A stretch of 64,000 bases of DNA from Ectothiorhodospira mobilis (GCF_016584115.1 NZ_NRSK01000010.1:1-64000); one strand, 5' to 3'; numbered from the stretch's first letter, positions 33,980 through 45,583 are shown. A program made the numbers and translations. Notes: a model not told the origin generated them from the letters alone.

Positions 33980-34495
33980 TCAGTCGTCGGTGATGGGGCG
34001 CAGGGCGGCGCGTTCGTCCGGGGTCTCCATGATCTCCAGAAGATCCCCCAGACCGCGTTCCAGGGCCGTCAGGCTCTCCCGGGGGAGGGCCTGCAGGGCC
34101 CGGTTCAGTTCGCCCTGGGCCGGGGCCGGGGCGGTGTCCAGCAGGCGGCGGCCGGTGGGGGTGGCGTAGAGACGCACCACGCGCTGGTCCCGGCCGGCGC
34201 GCCGGCGCGCCAGCAATCCCTTGCGTTCCAGCTTGTCCAGCATGTTGGAGGCGGTGGAGGCATGGATGCTCAGCCGCTGGGACAGGTCGCCGACGCTCAG
34301 GCCCGGCTCCAGGTGCACTTCCCACAGGGCCCAGAGCTGGGCCGCGCTCACGCCGCAGTCCTCCTGGATGCGCCGCGAGTGCCCCTGCAGGGCGCGGAAC
34401 AGGACCCGCAGGCGGCGGATCACGGTCTGCACCCGGGCCTCGGGGCCCGGGGAGGTCCCGGGGGCGGGGCCGGTTCGCGGGTTGGGCTGGGCCAT
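33980..34495 (-). CDS. MarR-family transcriptional regulator
   Basis: This 171-residue regulator has a winged helix-turn-helix: AAQLWALWEVHLEPGLSVGDLSQRLSIHASTASNMLDKLERKGLLARRRAGRDQRVVRLYATPTGRRLL-type order, with a recognition helix around HASTASNMLDKLE and a basic wing DQR. It is the first gene of the carbamoyl/amide operon and is divergent from sucrose synthase across 113 bp that contain a palindromic site. It probably represses or tunes both units. The start at 34495 avoids an N-terminal extension that would read through the operator. Confidence 0.87.
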   Translation of the reverse strand: MAQPNPRTGPAPGTSPGPEARVQTVIRRLRVLFRALQGHSRRIQEDCGVSAAQLWALWEVHLEPGLSVGDLSQRLSIHASTASNMLDKLERKGLLARRRAGRDQRVVRLYATPTGRRLLDTAPAPAQGELNRALQALPRESLTALERGLGDLLEIMETPDERAALRPITDD

Positions 34496-34507
34496 GGGGC
34501 GACCTTT

Positions 34508-34530
34508 TTGCACAAATACTTTTTGTACAA
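34508..34530. promoter_or_regulatory. Candidate MarR operator in the marR / sucrose synthase intergenic region
   Basis: Two near-identical palindromic half-sites, TTGCACAA (34508-34515) and TTGTACAA (34523-34530), are separated by 7 bp in an AT-rich patch of an otherwise GC-rich region. TTGTACAA is a perfect palindrome. The site starts 13 bp upstream of the marR start codon and is 78 bp from the sucrose synthase start, well placed to control both. Confidence 0.65.
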
Positions 34531-34608
34531 TAACATTCACCTTGAGAAGGCACAAACGCGCCCCGGTCATCATCCCCACCACGGCATCATCCGCGAGGAG
34601 GTCCGAGC

Positions 34609-36993
34609 ATGCTGGAAGCCCTGAGGGAGGACATCGCCCGGCACCGTGAGTTCACCTACCTGCTGCTGCGCCGGCTGCAGAACCTGGGGCGGGCCTTCGT
34701 GCTGCGTTCCGACCTGCAGGATATGTACCGTGCCCTGGCCTCGGAGCATGCCGCCCCGCCGCCGGAGTATTCGGTCCTGACACAGATGCTGGAGGATGTG
34801 CAGGAGGCGGTGGTCACCGCCCCCTGGATCTCCTTTTCCGTGCGTCCCCAGGTGGGGCGCTGGGTCTATCTGCGCATCCATGCCGACGAGCTGGCGGTGG
34901 AACCGGTGTCGGTGGGGGCCTTCCTGGAGTTCAAGGAGCGTCTGGTGGCCCCCCATCTGGAGGAGTACCGCCCCCTGGAGTTCGATATCGGCGCCTTCCA
35001 GCGCAACTTCCCCAACCTGCGGGAATCCCGTTCCATCGGCCAGGGGGTGGAGTTCCTCAACCGCAAGCTCTCCAGCCAGCTCTTCGACCGGGATGGGTCG
35101 GGCTTCCACAAGCTGTTCCTGTTCCTGCGGGAGCACCGCTGCAACGGGCATCAGTTGATGATCAACGACCGGGTCCGGGACGTGGACGGCCTGCGCACCG
35201 TTATCCGTTCCGCCGAGAAGCGCCTGGCCCGTATGGATCCGGAGACCCCCTGGGACGCGGTGGCCCACACCCTGCAGGAGCTGGGCCTGGAGGCCGGCTG
35301 GGGGCGGGACGTGGGGCGCATCCTGGAGAGCCTGGAACTGCTCTCCGAGCTGCTGGAGGCCCCCTCGCCCAAGACCCTGGAGCGGTTCCTGGCGCGCATC
35401 CCCATGATCTTCAGCATGCTCATCCTCAGCCCCCATGGCTTCTTCGGCCAGTCCAACGTCCTGGGGCTGCCGGACACCGGCGGGCAGGTGGTCTACATCC
35501 TGGACCAGGTGCGTTCCCTGGAGCGGGAGATGCATGCCCGCCTCGCGGAGCAGGGCCTGGATATCCAGCCCCGCATCCTGGTGGTGACCCGTCTCATCCC
35601 CGAGGCCCGGGGCACCACCTGCGATCAGCCGGAGGAGCATATCTCCGGCACCCAGAACGCCAAGATCCTGCGCGTGCCCTTCCGTGGCCGGGACGGGGAG
35701 GTGGTGCCCCACTGGATCTCCCGCTTCGAGATCTGGCCCTATCTGGAGCGTTTCGCCAATGACGTGGAGACCCGCGTGCGCGCTGAGCTGGGGGGGCGGC
35801 CGGATTTGATCGTGGGCAACTATTCCGACGGCAACCTGGTGGCCACGCTGCTGTCGGCCCGCATGCACGTCACCCAGTGCAACATCGCCCATGCCCTGGA
35901 GAAGACCAAGTACCTCTACTCGGATCTCTACTGGCGGGAGAACGAGGACCAGTACCATTTCTCCTGCCAGTTCACCGCGGACCTGATCGCCATGAACGCC
36001 GCGGATTTCATCCTCACCAGCACCTACCAGGAGATCGCCGGCACCGATCACGCCATCGGCCAGTACGAGAGCTACGGCGCCTTCACCCTGCCCGAGCTCT
36101 ATCGCGTGGTGAATGGCATCGACGTCTTCGACCCCCGCTTCAACATCGTCTCCCCGGGGGCCGACTCCGAGGTGTACTTCTCCCACCAGGAGACGGAGCG
36201 GCGCCTCGGGGGGCTGCACGGGGAGTTGCATGAGATGCTCTTCGGCGGGCCGCACCCGGAAGCCCGGGGGGTGCTGGAGGACCCGGACAAACCCCTGATC
36301 TTCACCATGGCCCGCCTGGATCGCATCAAGAACATCACCGGTCTGGTGTCCTGGTACGCGCATCAGCCGGAGCTGCGCCGGCGGGCCAACCTGGTGGTGG
36401 TGGCCGGGCATGTGGACGCCAGCCGCTCCACCGACCGGGAGGAGCAGGAGCAGATCGCCTGCATGCACCGGCTGTTTGACGAGCACGGCCTGGACGGGCA
36501 GGTGCGCTGGCTGGGGATGCGCCTGGACAAGGTCCTCTCGGGGGAGCTCTACCGCTACGTGGCGGACCATCGGGGGGTGTTCGTGCAACCGGCCCTGTTC
36601 GAGGCCTTTGGCCTGACGGTGATCGAGGCCATGGTCTCGGGCCTGCCCACCTTCGCCACCCTCTATGGCGGTCCCCTGGAGATCATCCAGCACGGCCGCT
36701 CCGGCTATCACATCGACCCCAACCATGGGGAGGAGGCCGCCGGGGTGCTGCTGGACTTCTTCCAGCGCTGCGAGGCGGACCCGGCCCACTGGGATCGGGT
36801 CTCCCGGGCGGGCATGGACCGGGTGGAGGCCCACTACACCTGGAAACGCTACGCCGAGCGCATGATGACCCTGTCGCGCATCTACGGGTTCTGGAAGTAC
36901 GTCACCAATCTGGAACGGGCCGAGACCCGGCGCTACCTGGAGATGTTCTATGCCCTGCAGTACCGCCCGCTGGCGGCGCGGCTGGAGGAGTGA
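34609..36993 (+). CDS. Sucrose synthase
   Basis: This is a GT-B glycosyltransferase that interconverts sucrose plus a nucleoside diphosphate with NDP-glucose plus fructose. The 794-residue length matches bacterial and plant sucrose synthases. The N-terminal regulatory part (1-260) is followed by [20 protein letters not shown], the donor-site region, and the retaining-enzyme E-x7-E motif in [18 protein letters not shown] precedes the ATG. No sucrose-phosphate synthase is in the window. It shares a regulatory region with the divergent marR-carbamoyl operon and is near a fructokinase-like kinase. Confidence 0.95.
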   Translation: MLEALREDIARHREFTYLLLRRLQNLGRAFVLRSDLQDMYRALASEHAAPPPEYSVLTQMLEDVQEAVVTAPWISFSVRPQVGRWVYLRIHADELAVEPVSVGAFLEFKERLVAPHLEEYRPLEFDIGAFQRNFPNLRESRSIGQGVEFLNRKLSSQLFDRDGSGFHKLFLFLREHRCNGHQLMINDRVRDVDGLRTVIRSAEKRLARMDPETPWDAVAHTLQELGLEAGWGRDVGRILESLELLSELLEAPSPKTLERFLARIPMIFSMLILSPHGFFGQSNVLGLPDTGGQVVYILDQVRSLEREMHARLAEQGLDIQPRILVVTRLIPEARGTTCDQPEEHISGTQNAKILRVPFRGRDGEVVPHWISRFEIWPYLERFANDVETRVRAELGGRPDLIVGNYSDGNLVATLLSARMHVTQCNIAHALEKTKYLYSDLYWRENEDQYHFSCQFTADLIAMNAADFILTSTYQEIAGTDHAIGQYESYGAFTLPELYRVVNGIDVFDPRFNIVSPGADSEVYFSHQETERRLGGLHGELHEMLFGGPHPEARGVLEDPDKPLIFTMARLDRIKNITGLVSWYAHQPELRRRANLVVVAGHVDASRSTDREEQEQIACMHRLFDEHGLDGQVRWLGMRLDKVLSGELYRYVADHRGVFVQPALFEAFGLTVIEAMVSGLPTFATLYGGPLEIIQHGRSGYHIDPNHGEEAAGVLLDFFQRCEADPAHWDRVSRAGMDRVEAHYTWKRYAERMMTLSRIYGFWKYVTNLERAETRRYLEMFYALQYRPLAARLEE

Positions 36994-37009
36994 GCCCCGT
37001 TCTGCCCGA

Positions 37010-37032
37010 CGCGGCACAGGGGCTGTGCCGCG
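37010..37032. terminator. Hairpin between convergent sucrose synthase and OmpA-like genes
   Basis: A perfect 10-bp stem CGCGGCACAG/CTGTGCCGCG with a GGG loop lies 17 bp after the sucrose synthase stop. No T-tract follows, so it may be a bidirectional transcript end or an RNA-stability element. Confidence 0.4.
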
Positions 37033-37108
37033 CCAGCGGTGGTGGTATCCCGGTTCGGGTGCCGGTCCGATTCAGGCTGGGGACACCATACCCGCCGTTT
37101 TGCGCCGT

Positions 37109-37906
37109 TCAGAACGAGGCCGTTGTCTCCCCGGATTCATCGGAGAGGATGATCTCCACGCGGCGGTTCTTCTGGCGCCCCGCGAACGTCTCGTTGGTGG
37201 CGATGGGATAGTCCGAGCCCAATCCCCGGGCGATGATGCGGTCGGGGGAGATGCCCTTGCGCACCAGGGCCTCTTGCACCGATTGGGCCCGCTGCCGGGA
37301 GAGTTGCCGATTGAAGGCCGGGTCGCCGGTGCTGTCCGTGTGGCCTTCGATGATGGCCTTATAGCCGGGGTTGGCCGCCAGGAAATCCGACAGCCTCTGG
37401 ATCATGCGCGCGGCCCCCGGTTTGAGTTCCGCCTTGCCGGTGTCGAAGAGCACGTCGCCGAGGGTGAGGACCATGCCCCGCGCCGTCTGTTGCAGTTGTC
37501 CCGTGGCGGCCAGATCCCTGGCCGGGCCCTCGGTCATGCGGGGCCGGTCTGCTGTATCGTCCTCCCCTGCAAGCTGTGCTTCCAGCTCCCTCGCCCGCAG
37601 GAGGGCCTCCTCGGCCTCGCGGCTGCGCGCCTCGGCCTGCTCCCTCGCCGAGCTTGCCAGCGCCCGGGCCTGGGCCAGGGCGATCTCGGCCTCCCGTGCC
37701 CGGGCTTCGGCCTGTTCCCGGGCGAGCTGCGCTTCACGCAGCCCGAAGGAGGCATCGAGATCATTCTGATCGGTCATGCCGGTCCCCTGCTGGGGTGGGG
37801 TTCCGGTCTGATAGGGCGCAACGTTGGCACAGCCTGTCAGCATGGTGAAAAGGGCCAGGCCCAGGATGGCCAGACCGGTGTTGCGGGCGTGGTGTCGAAC
37901 GGGCAT
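37109..37906 (-). CDS. OmpA-family peptidoglycan-binding lipoprotein
   Basis: This 265-residue envelope protein has a lipoprotein signal with lipobox TMLTGC near residue 24, an Ala/Glu/Arg-rich coiled-coil at about 55-115, and a C-terminal OmpA-like domain (FDTGKAEL, IEGHTDSTGD, RAQSVQEALV, NRRVEI) that binds peptidoglycan. It resembles DUF4398 plus OmpA proteins. I place the start at 37906 to give a normal signal length; two in-frame upstream ATGs lack ribosome sites. Confidence 0.85.
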   Translation of the reverse strand: MPVRHHARNTGLAILGLALFTMLTGCANVAPYQTGTPPQQGTGMTDQNDLDASFGLREAQLAREQAEARAREAEIALAQARALASSAREQAEARSREAEEALLRARELEAQLAGEDDTADRPRMTEGPARDLAATGQLQQTARGMVLTLGDVLFDTGKAELKPGAARMIQRLSDFLAANPGYKAIIEGHTDSTGDPAFNRQLSRQRAQSVQEALVRKGISPDRIIARGLGSDYPIATNETFAGRQKNRRVEIILSDESGETTASF

Positions 37907-38104
37907 AGAATGGTTTCTCGGCGCTTGATGTTTCATTGGCGGTCGGTGTTCGGTTCCGGCATCCACGGCGGGGTGTCAGTGATTTTCCATGTCAGCACAG
38001 ACTACCCACGTTGCACGAAGCATTGACAGGTCTGGGTGGCTAGCTTAGCACCCGCTCCCATGATGTGAAATGGTGCTCCATTTTTATGTCCGGATGATGC
38101 AATT

Positions 38105-39415
38105 TCATGGACCACTGTGGGTTACATTCCGACAGCCGGTTTCCACCAGTCGCCAGGAGGCCACGGTGGCCAGGGCGGCGAAGCCGGTGAGCAGCCACAG
38201 GCCGCGCCGGTAGTCCTCCGGGCCGTAGAGCGGCACCCCGGCGGCGGAGAGGCGGCCGTCCCAGCCCAGGTCCATGACCCAGCCGAACAGGGGCTGGAAC
38301 AGGGCCGCCCCCAGGAAGAGCCCGGTGTTCACCAGGGCGATGGCCATGCCCGAGAGGGACGGCGTGGTCACCTCCTTGGCATGGGCGTAGGCCACCACGA
38401 AACTCCCCGCCGCCAGGCCCATGACCGTGAACAGGGCCAGGCCCGTGACCCCCGGGCCCCAGGGCAGAAAGAGCAGGGCCAGGCACATGGCCAGGTAGAG
38501 CAGGGCGCCCGCCTGCAGCACCGGACGGCGCCGGCCCAGGCGGTCGGAGACATGGCCCGCCAGCAGGCAGCCGGCGGCGAAGGCGACGGTGCCGGCGGTG
38601 GTGTAGAACGAGGCCTCTCCCCGGCTCAGTTCGTGCACGTCCCGCAGCAGGGGCACGGCCCACAGGCCCAGCATGCCGAACAGGCTGCCGGTGATGCCCA
38701 GATCATAGAAAAAGCCCGGCCACAGGCGGCGGTTGGCCAGCACCGCCTTCAGGTCCCGCAGCCAGTGCTGCTGCCGGGGGGCGTGGGGTGGCAGCCCCTC
38801 CATCTCCCGCACCGAGGGGAACCCCAGCTGTTCGGGGCGGTCCCGCACCAGCCACCAGGAGAGCAGGGCCAGGCCCATGGCCGCGCCCCCCAGGACGACG
38901 AACAGGCTGCGCCAGTCCACCCACAGCAGCATCAGGGCCAGGGGGCCTGTGGCGGCGATGGCGCCGACATTGCCCAGCAGCAGGGTGAGGCCGCTGATGG
39001 TGCCGTAGCGCCGCTCGCTGAACCATACGGTGTTGCTCTTCATCAGGCCGACGAAGACCACCGACACCCCCAGCCCCACAAGGAACCGCCCCAGGCTGGC
39101 GGCGGCCAGGTCGTCCGCCAGTCCGAACAGCACCGACCCCAGCCCCGCCACCAGGTTGCCCACGGTGACTGAAAGGCGCGATCCCAGGGTGTCCGCCAGT
39201 ACCCCGGCGGGCATCTGCATGGCGGTGTAGATATAGAAATACATGGCCGAGAGGGACCCCAGGGCCGCGGCGCTGGTGCCAAAGGCCGCTGCCAGCTCAC
39301 CGGAGACCACCCCGGGGGCGAAGCGGTGGAAGAAGACCAGCATGTAGGCGGCCACCAGTACGGCGTAGATGGTCCAGCGGATGCGCACGAAGCGCCGGGT
39401 GTCCAGGGTGGGCAT
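38105..39415 (-). CDS. MFS transporter of unknown substrate
   Basis: This 436-residue major facilitator permease has 12 predicted helices. MFS motifs include GVLADTLGSRLSVTVG after helix 2 and GHVSDRLGRRRPVLQ in the second half. The substrate is not evident. The start at 39415 (MPTLDTRRFVRIRW) gives a normal N-terminus; upstream in-frame sequence is low complexity. It is divergent from coaBC. Confidence 0.82.
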   Translation of the reverse strand: MPTLDTRRFVRIRWTIYAVLVAAYMLVFFHRFAPGVVSGELAAAFGTSAAALGSLSAMYFYIYTAMQMPAGVLADTLGSRLSVTVGNLVAGLGSVLFGLADDLAAASLGRFLVGLGVSVVFVGLMKSNTVWFSERRYGTISGLTLLLGNVGAIAATGPLALMLLWVDWRSLFVVLGGAAMGLALLSWWLVRDRPEQLGFPSVREMEGLPPHAPRQQHWLRDLKAVLANRRLWPGFFYDLGITGSLFGMLGLWAVPLLRDVHELSRGEASFYTTAGTVAFAAGCLLAGHVSDRLGRRRPVLQAGALLYLAMCLALLFLPWGPGVTGLALFTVMGLAAGSFVVAYAHAKEVTTPSLSGMAIALVNTGLFLGAALFQPLFGWVMDLGWDGRLSAAGVPLYGPEDYRRGLWLLTGFAALATVASWRLVETGCRNVTHSGP

Positions 39416-39519
39416 GGGGGGGTCCTTTTGCGATGCAAGCGGTGGGCATGGTACCCGGGTCCGCCCCTCCGGGACCATGGGTCTGCCCCCTGCGTGGAAC
39501 GAGGGTGTAGAATCCTGCC

Positions 39520-40731
39520 ATGCCATTGACCGGAAAACACATCCTGCTGGGGGTCTCCGCGGGGATCTCCATTTACAAGAGTTGCGATCTGGTGCGCCGT
39601 CTCATGGACGCCGGTGCCCGGGTGCGGGTGGTGATGACCCCCCGGGCGGCGGAGTTTGTGGCGCCCCTCACCTTTCAGGCCCTGTCGGGCCATCCCGTGC
39701 GCCTGTCCGCCTTCGATGCCGGGGCCGAGGCGGGCATGGATCATATCGAACTGGCCCGCTGGGCCGATTGCGTGCTGGTGGCCCCGGCCACGGCGGATCT
39801 CATGGCCCGCCTGGCCCAGGGCATGGCCGACGATCTGCTCACCACCCTCTGCCTGGCCACCGAGGCCCCGGTATATCTGGCCCCGGCCATGAACCGGGCC
39901 ATGTGGGCCCATGCCGCCACCCGGGCCAACGCGGAATGTCTCGCGGCCCGCGGGGTGCGCCTGTTCGGTCCCGCCTCGGGGGGGCAGGCCTGCGGTGAGG
40001 AGGGGGCGGGACGCATGCTGGAGCCGGGGGAACTGGTGGCCGCATTGCGGGAGAGGTTCACGGAAGGTCCTTTGGCGGGGCGGCGGGTCCTGATCACCGC
40101 CGGTCCCACCCGGGAGCCGGTGGACCCGGTACGGTTCGTGGGCAACCGCAGCTCCGGACGCATGGGCTATGCCGTGGCCGCTGCCGCCGCCGAGGCCGGG
40201 GCCCGGGTGTGCCTGGTGAGCGGTCCGGTGGCCCTGCCATCGCCGCCGGGGGTGGAGCGGGTGGCCGTGGAGACCGCCCTGGAGATGCACGCGGCGGTGA
40301 TGGAACGGGTGGCTCAGGCGGAGATCTTCATCGCCACGGCGGCGGTGGCGGACTACCGGGTGGCGGAGCCCGCCCGGGAGAAGATCAAGAAGCGGGCCGA
40401 TACCCTGGAGCTGCGCCTGGTGCGCAACCCGGACATCCTGGCGGAGGTGGCGGCCCGGCCGGACGCCCCCTTTACCGTGGGTTTCGCCGCGGAGACCGGG
40501 GACCTGGAGCAGCACGCCCGGGGCAAGCTGGAGGCCAAGGGGCTGGATATGATCGCCGCCAACGATGTCTCTGCGGGGCAGGGCTTCGATGCCGGGGACA
40601 ACGCCCTGGAGGTGCTGTGGCCCGGCGGTGGTACCAGCCTGGGGCGTCAGTCCAAGACGGCCCTGGCCCGGGCGCTGGTGGCGCTGGTGGCCCGGCGTCT
40701 TGGGGCGGCCCGGGGGGACGATGTGGCCTGA
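39520..40731 (+). CDS. coaBC: Bifunctional phosphopantothenoylcysteine decarboxylase / phosphopantothenate-cysteine ligase
   Basis: CoaBC (Dfp) performs two successive steps of coenzyme A synthesis. The 403-residue protein has an N-terminal flavin decarboxylase domain with APAMNRAMW and the active-site cysteine motif [13 protein letters not shown], then a C-terminal CTP-dependent ligase domain starting at [17 protein letters not shown], with [10 protein letters not shown] and IKKR motifs. It is followed by dut, the common proteobacterial order. Confidence 0.95.
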   Translation: MPLTGKHILLGVSAGISIYKSCDLVRRLMDAGARVRVVMTPRAAEFVAPLTFQALSGHPVRLSAFDAGAEAGMDHIELARWADCVLVAPATADLMARLAQGMADDLLTTLCLATEAPVYLAPAMNRAMWAHAATRANAECLAARGVRLFGPASGGQACGEEGAGRMLEPGELVAALRERFTEGPLAGRRVLITAGPTREPVDPVRFVGNRSSGRMGYAVAAAAAEAGARVCLVSGPVALPSPPGVERVAVETALEMHAAVMERVAQAEIFIATAAVADYRVAEPAREKIKKRADTLELRLVRNPDILAEVAARPDAPFTVGFAAETGDLEQHARGKLEAKGLDMIAANDVSAGQGFDAGDNALEVLWPGGGTSLGRQSKTALARALVALVARRLGAARGDDVA

Positions 40732-40781
40732 TGCGGCCGTCTCCGGGGGCACCGGATCCTTTTCCCATTTCGAGAGCGTAC

Positions 40782-41237
40782 ATGCAGACCATCGATATCC
40801 GTATCCTGGACCCCCGGGTGGGTCGTGAATTCCCGTTGCCGGAGCCGGCCACCGCCGGTTCCGCGGGGGTGGACCTGCGGGCCTGCCTGGAGGGTCCCCT
40901 GGAGTTGCAGCCGGGGCAGGCGGAACTGATCCCCACCGGCATTGCCATGCACATCGCCGATCCGGGGCTGACGGCCATGGTGCTGCCCCGGTCCGGGTTG
41001 GGGCATCGTCAGGGGATCGTGCTGGGCAATCTGGTGGGTCTGATCGACTCCGATTACCAGGGCCCGTTGATGGTCTCCTGCTGGAATCGGGGGGTGCAGC
41101 CGGTGGTGGTGGAACCGGGGGAGCGCATCGCCCAGATGGTGGTGGTGCCGGTGGTGCAACCCCGGTTCCGGGTGGTGGATGATTTCGAGGGGAGCGAGCG
41201 TGGTGAAGGGGGGTTTGGTTCTTCCGGGCGCCTCTGA
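40782..41237 (+). CDS. dut: dUTP diphosphatase
   Basis: This trimeric dUTPase hydrolyses dUTP to dUMP, which limits uracil in DNA and feeds dTMP synthesis. The 151-residue protein has all family motifs: [47 protein letters not shown], and the C-terminal arm [11 protein letters not shown] that closes over the substrate. The start at 40782 matches the E. coli-type N-terminus. A 519-bp repeat region separates it from algC. Confidence 0.95.
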   Translation: MQTIDIRILDPRVGREFPLPEPATAGSAGVDLRACLEGPLELQPGQAELIPTGIAMHIADPGLTAMVLPRSGLGHRQGIVLGNLVGLIDSDYQGPLMVSCWNRGVQPVVVEPGERIAQMVVVPVVQPRFRVVDDFEGSERGEGGFGSSGRL

Positions 41238-41295
41238 GGAGGCGGTTCCCCGGTGGCGTATTCGAGACCTTTTGTGGGGGTGCTTGTGGGGCCGC

Positions 41296-41399
41296 CGGGG
41301 GGCGGGTCGCCCTGCGGCGGGACGCCGTGCATACCTCCCTGTAGGCTTGCGCGCCGCCTCCCTGCGGCGCACACCCGCCTCCGGGCGACCCGCCCCCCG
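41296..41399. repeat. Palindromic interspersed repeat, copy 3
   Basis: This 104-bp copy of the element found between gspF and gspG has perfect 17-bp terminal inverted repeats (41296-41312 and 41383-41399). Its arms have a different sequence (GGGGGGCGGGTCGCCC) from those of copy 2 (CGGGGCCGGGGGGCCC), while the core CTGCGGCGGGACGCCGTGC and ATACCTCCCTG is conserved. It begins 58 bp after dut, and its right arm is shared with the first unit of the tandem array. Confidence 0.82.
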
Positions 41400-41735
41400 A
41401 CGGCGGGGCTGCGGTGGGGCCCTCCCTGCAGTCCTGCACGCCGTTTCCCCGGGGTGTACACCCGCCTCCGGGCGACCCGCCCCCCGACGGCGGGGCTGCG
41501 GTGGGGCCCTCCCTGCAGTCCTGCACGCCGTTTCCCCGGGGTGTACACCCGTCTCCGGGCGGCCCGCCCCCCGGCGGCTGGGCTGCGGTGAGTCCCTCCC
41601 TGCAGTCCTGTGCGCCGTTTCCCCGGGGTGTACACCCGCCTCCGGGCGACCCGCCCCCCGACGGCGGGGCTGTGGTGGGTTCCTTCCGGCAGGCCTGCAC
41701 GCCGTTTCCCCGGCGCGTGTACCTGCCTCCGGGCG
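41374..41735. repeat. 87-bp tandem repeat array upstream of algC
   Basis: Four full units of 87 bp start at 41374, 41461, 41548 and 41635, with a partial fifth at 41722. Units 1 and 2 look identical by eye; later units diverge. Each unit has CCCGCCTCCGGGCGACCCGC, CTCCCTGCAG and a GTTTCCCCGGGGTGTACA segment, so it is related to the palindromic element. Because 87 is a multiple of three, several frames stay open across the array, but I see no gene. The array ends about 20 bp before algC and may affect its expression. Confidence 0.9.
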
Positions 41736-41756
41736 GGTCCTGGGGAGGCGGGGGGG

Positions 41757-44106
<2,350 letters not shown>

Positions 44107-44118
44107 GGTGCAGCCCCG

Positions 44119-44739
44119 TTACGGGGTGTCCTCCTCCCGGGCGCGCAGGGTGCGCAGCCGTTCCAGGTCCCGCCGGAACCGCTGTTCGATCCGCTCCCGC
44201 TGCGCCCGTTTCTCCTCCAGGCGTGCCTGGTGGGCACGGATGCGCTCCTCCAGGGCCTCGGCCCGGGCCGTGTCCCCCCCGCTGCGCAGACGGTCCCGTT
44301 CCGCGCGCAGTTCCTCCAGCCGATCCTGCAGGAGGTCCAGCTCGGAGTCGATGAGGGCGAGGCGGTCATCCCGGGTATGGATCAGCTCCCGCTCCGAGCC
44401 GAAGCTCTGCAGCAGGATGCGGTCCGCCTCCGCCTGCCGGGCGGCCTTTTCCTCCGCCGCCCGGCGGCGGGCCTCCTCGGCGGCGCGGGCCTCCCGCTCC
44501 GCGGCGCTGGGGGGCGCCTCCTGGCGTTCCCTCACCAGGCCGCGGCGGTCGATCACCTCACGGTCGAAGCGGGTCACCCCGGAGGGCGGGGTGTCGCTCA
44601 TATGCACCTGCCCGTCCTCATCCACCCAGCGGTAGATCTCCCCGCAGGCAACCGCCGGGAGGAGGGCTGCAAGGATCAGCAGCAGGATGCGCGGGGCATG
44701 GCGGTGTGTCGTGCCGGTGCGAGCGGGATGGATGGGCAT
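44119..44739 (-). CDS. DUF4124-domain envelope protein with coiled coil
   Basis: This 206-residue protein has a signal sequence (APRILLLILAALLPAVACG) followed by a DUF4124 domain, EIYRWVDEDGQVHMSDTPPSG, and a long charged coiled coil rich in Arg, Glu and Ala. DUF4124 proteins are envelope proteins of unknown function. GAGGAGG six bases before 44739 decides the start. It is convergent with argB, 12 bp apart. Confidence 0.82.
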   Translation of the reverse strand: MPIHPARTGTTHRHAPRILLLILAALLPAVACGEIYRWVDEDGQVHMSDTPPSGVTRFDREVIDRRGLVRERQEAPPSAAEREARAAEEARRRAAEEKAARQAEADRILLQSFGSERELIHTRDDRLALIDSELDLLQDRLEELRAERDRLRSGGDTARAEALEERIRAHQARLEEKRAQRERIEQRFRRDLERLRTLRAREEDTP

Positions 44740-44832
44740 GGCGGCCTCCTCGGGCACGGGTTGGTCCGTCGTCTGGATCATGGTTCCGCTTCCCGCGGAC
44801 CCCTTCCCGGCCCTGCGCGCCCCGGGCGGCGT

Positions 44833-45477
44833 TCAGCCCACCCCGTATTCCCGGCGGTAGGCCTCCACCGCGGCGCGGTGTTCCTCCATGTCCGGGAGTT
44901 CGTGCAGGAAGGCCTCCAGGTCCGTCAGGGTGGCGATGGCGTGTACGCCCACCCCCAGGTCCCGTTCCGCCTCCTGGATGGCCGAGAGGGCCCCCTGTCC
45001 CCGTTCCTGCCGGTCCAGGGCGATGAGCACCCCCGCGGGTTCCGCGCCGGCGGCGCGGATCAGGTCCACCGACTCGCGGATGGCGGTGCCGGCGGTGATG
45101 ACGTCGTCCACGATGAGCACGCGCCCCTGCAGCGGGGCCCCCACCAGGTTGCCCCCCTCGCCGTGGTCCTTGGCCTCCTTGCGGTTGAAGCAGTAGGGGT
45201 AGTCCCGGTCATGCTCCCGGGCCAGGGCCATGGCGGTGGCGGCCACCAGGGGGATGCCCTTGTAGGCGGGCCCGAAGAGGGTGTCCACCTGCATGCCGGA
45301 GTCCACCAGCGCACGGGCGTAGAAGGCCCCCAGGCGGGCCAGGTCCCTGCCGGTGCTGAACAGGCCGGCATTGAAGAAATAGGGACTCACCCGGCCGGAT
45401 TTGAGGGTGAAGCGGCCAAAGCGCAGCACGCCGCGCTCCAGGCAGAATTGCAGGAATTCGGTGCGATAGGTGTTCAT
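44833..45477 (-). CDS. pyrE: Orotate phosphoribosyltransferase
   Basis: PyrE converts orotate and PRPP to orotidine 5-phosphate in pyrimidine synthesis. The 214-residue protein has the type I PRTase motif [14 protein letters not shown], the flexible catalytic loop [11 protein letters not shown], and [14 protein letters not shown] at the N-terminus. The start at 45477 ([11 protein letters not shown]) is the family start. It is divergent from the exonuclease III gene, the order seen in pseudomonads. Confidence 0.95.
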   Translation of the reverse strand: MNTYRTEFLQFCLERGVLRFGRFTLKSGRVSPYFFNAGLFSTGRDLARLGAFYARALVDSGMQVDTLFGPAYKGIPLVAATAMALAREHDRDYPYCFNRKEAKDHGEGGNLVGAPLQGRVLIVDDVITAGTAIRESVDLIRAAGAEPAGVLIALDRQERGQGALSAIQEAERDLGVGVHAIATLTDLEAFLHELPDMEEHRAAVEAYRREYGVG

Positions 45478-45583
45478 GGACGCGAAGTTACAAGGATGCG
45501 GCGCATGGGACAAGCGCTTGCGCGTCCGTCCGCGGGGCCATGTGGTAGGTTCGTCGGACCACTCCCATTATCCCCTCAAGGCC

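Noticed and set aside
28767-34495. N-acetylglutaminylglutamine amide (NAGGN) gene cluster
   Set aside because: An AsnO-like gene is present, but the GNAT/ATP-grasp peptide-forming enzyme and the associated peptidase of that pathway are missing, and a carbamoyltransferase takes their place.
38068-38085. Small hairpin AAATGG/CCATTT with a T-run as a plus-strand terminator
   Set aside because: No plus-strand gene ends nearby; the neighbours are on the minus strand, where the flanking T-run is only three bases. It may end the MFS transcript weakly, but I do not call it.
41374-41735. CRISPR array
   Set aside because: The units are contiguous, 87 bp long and have no unique spacers between short repeats, and no cas gene is near.
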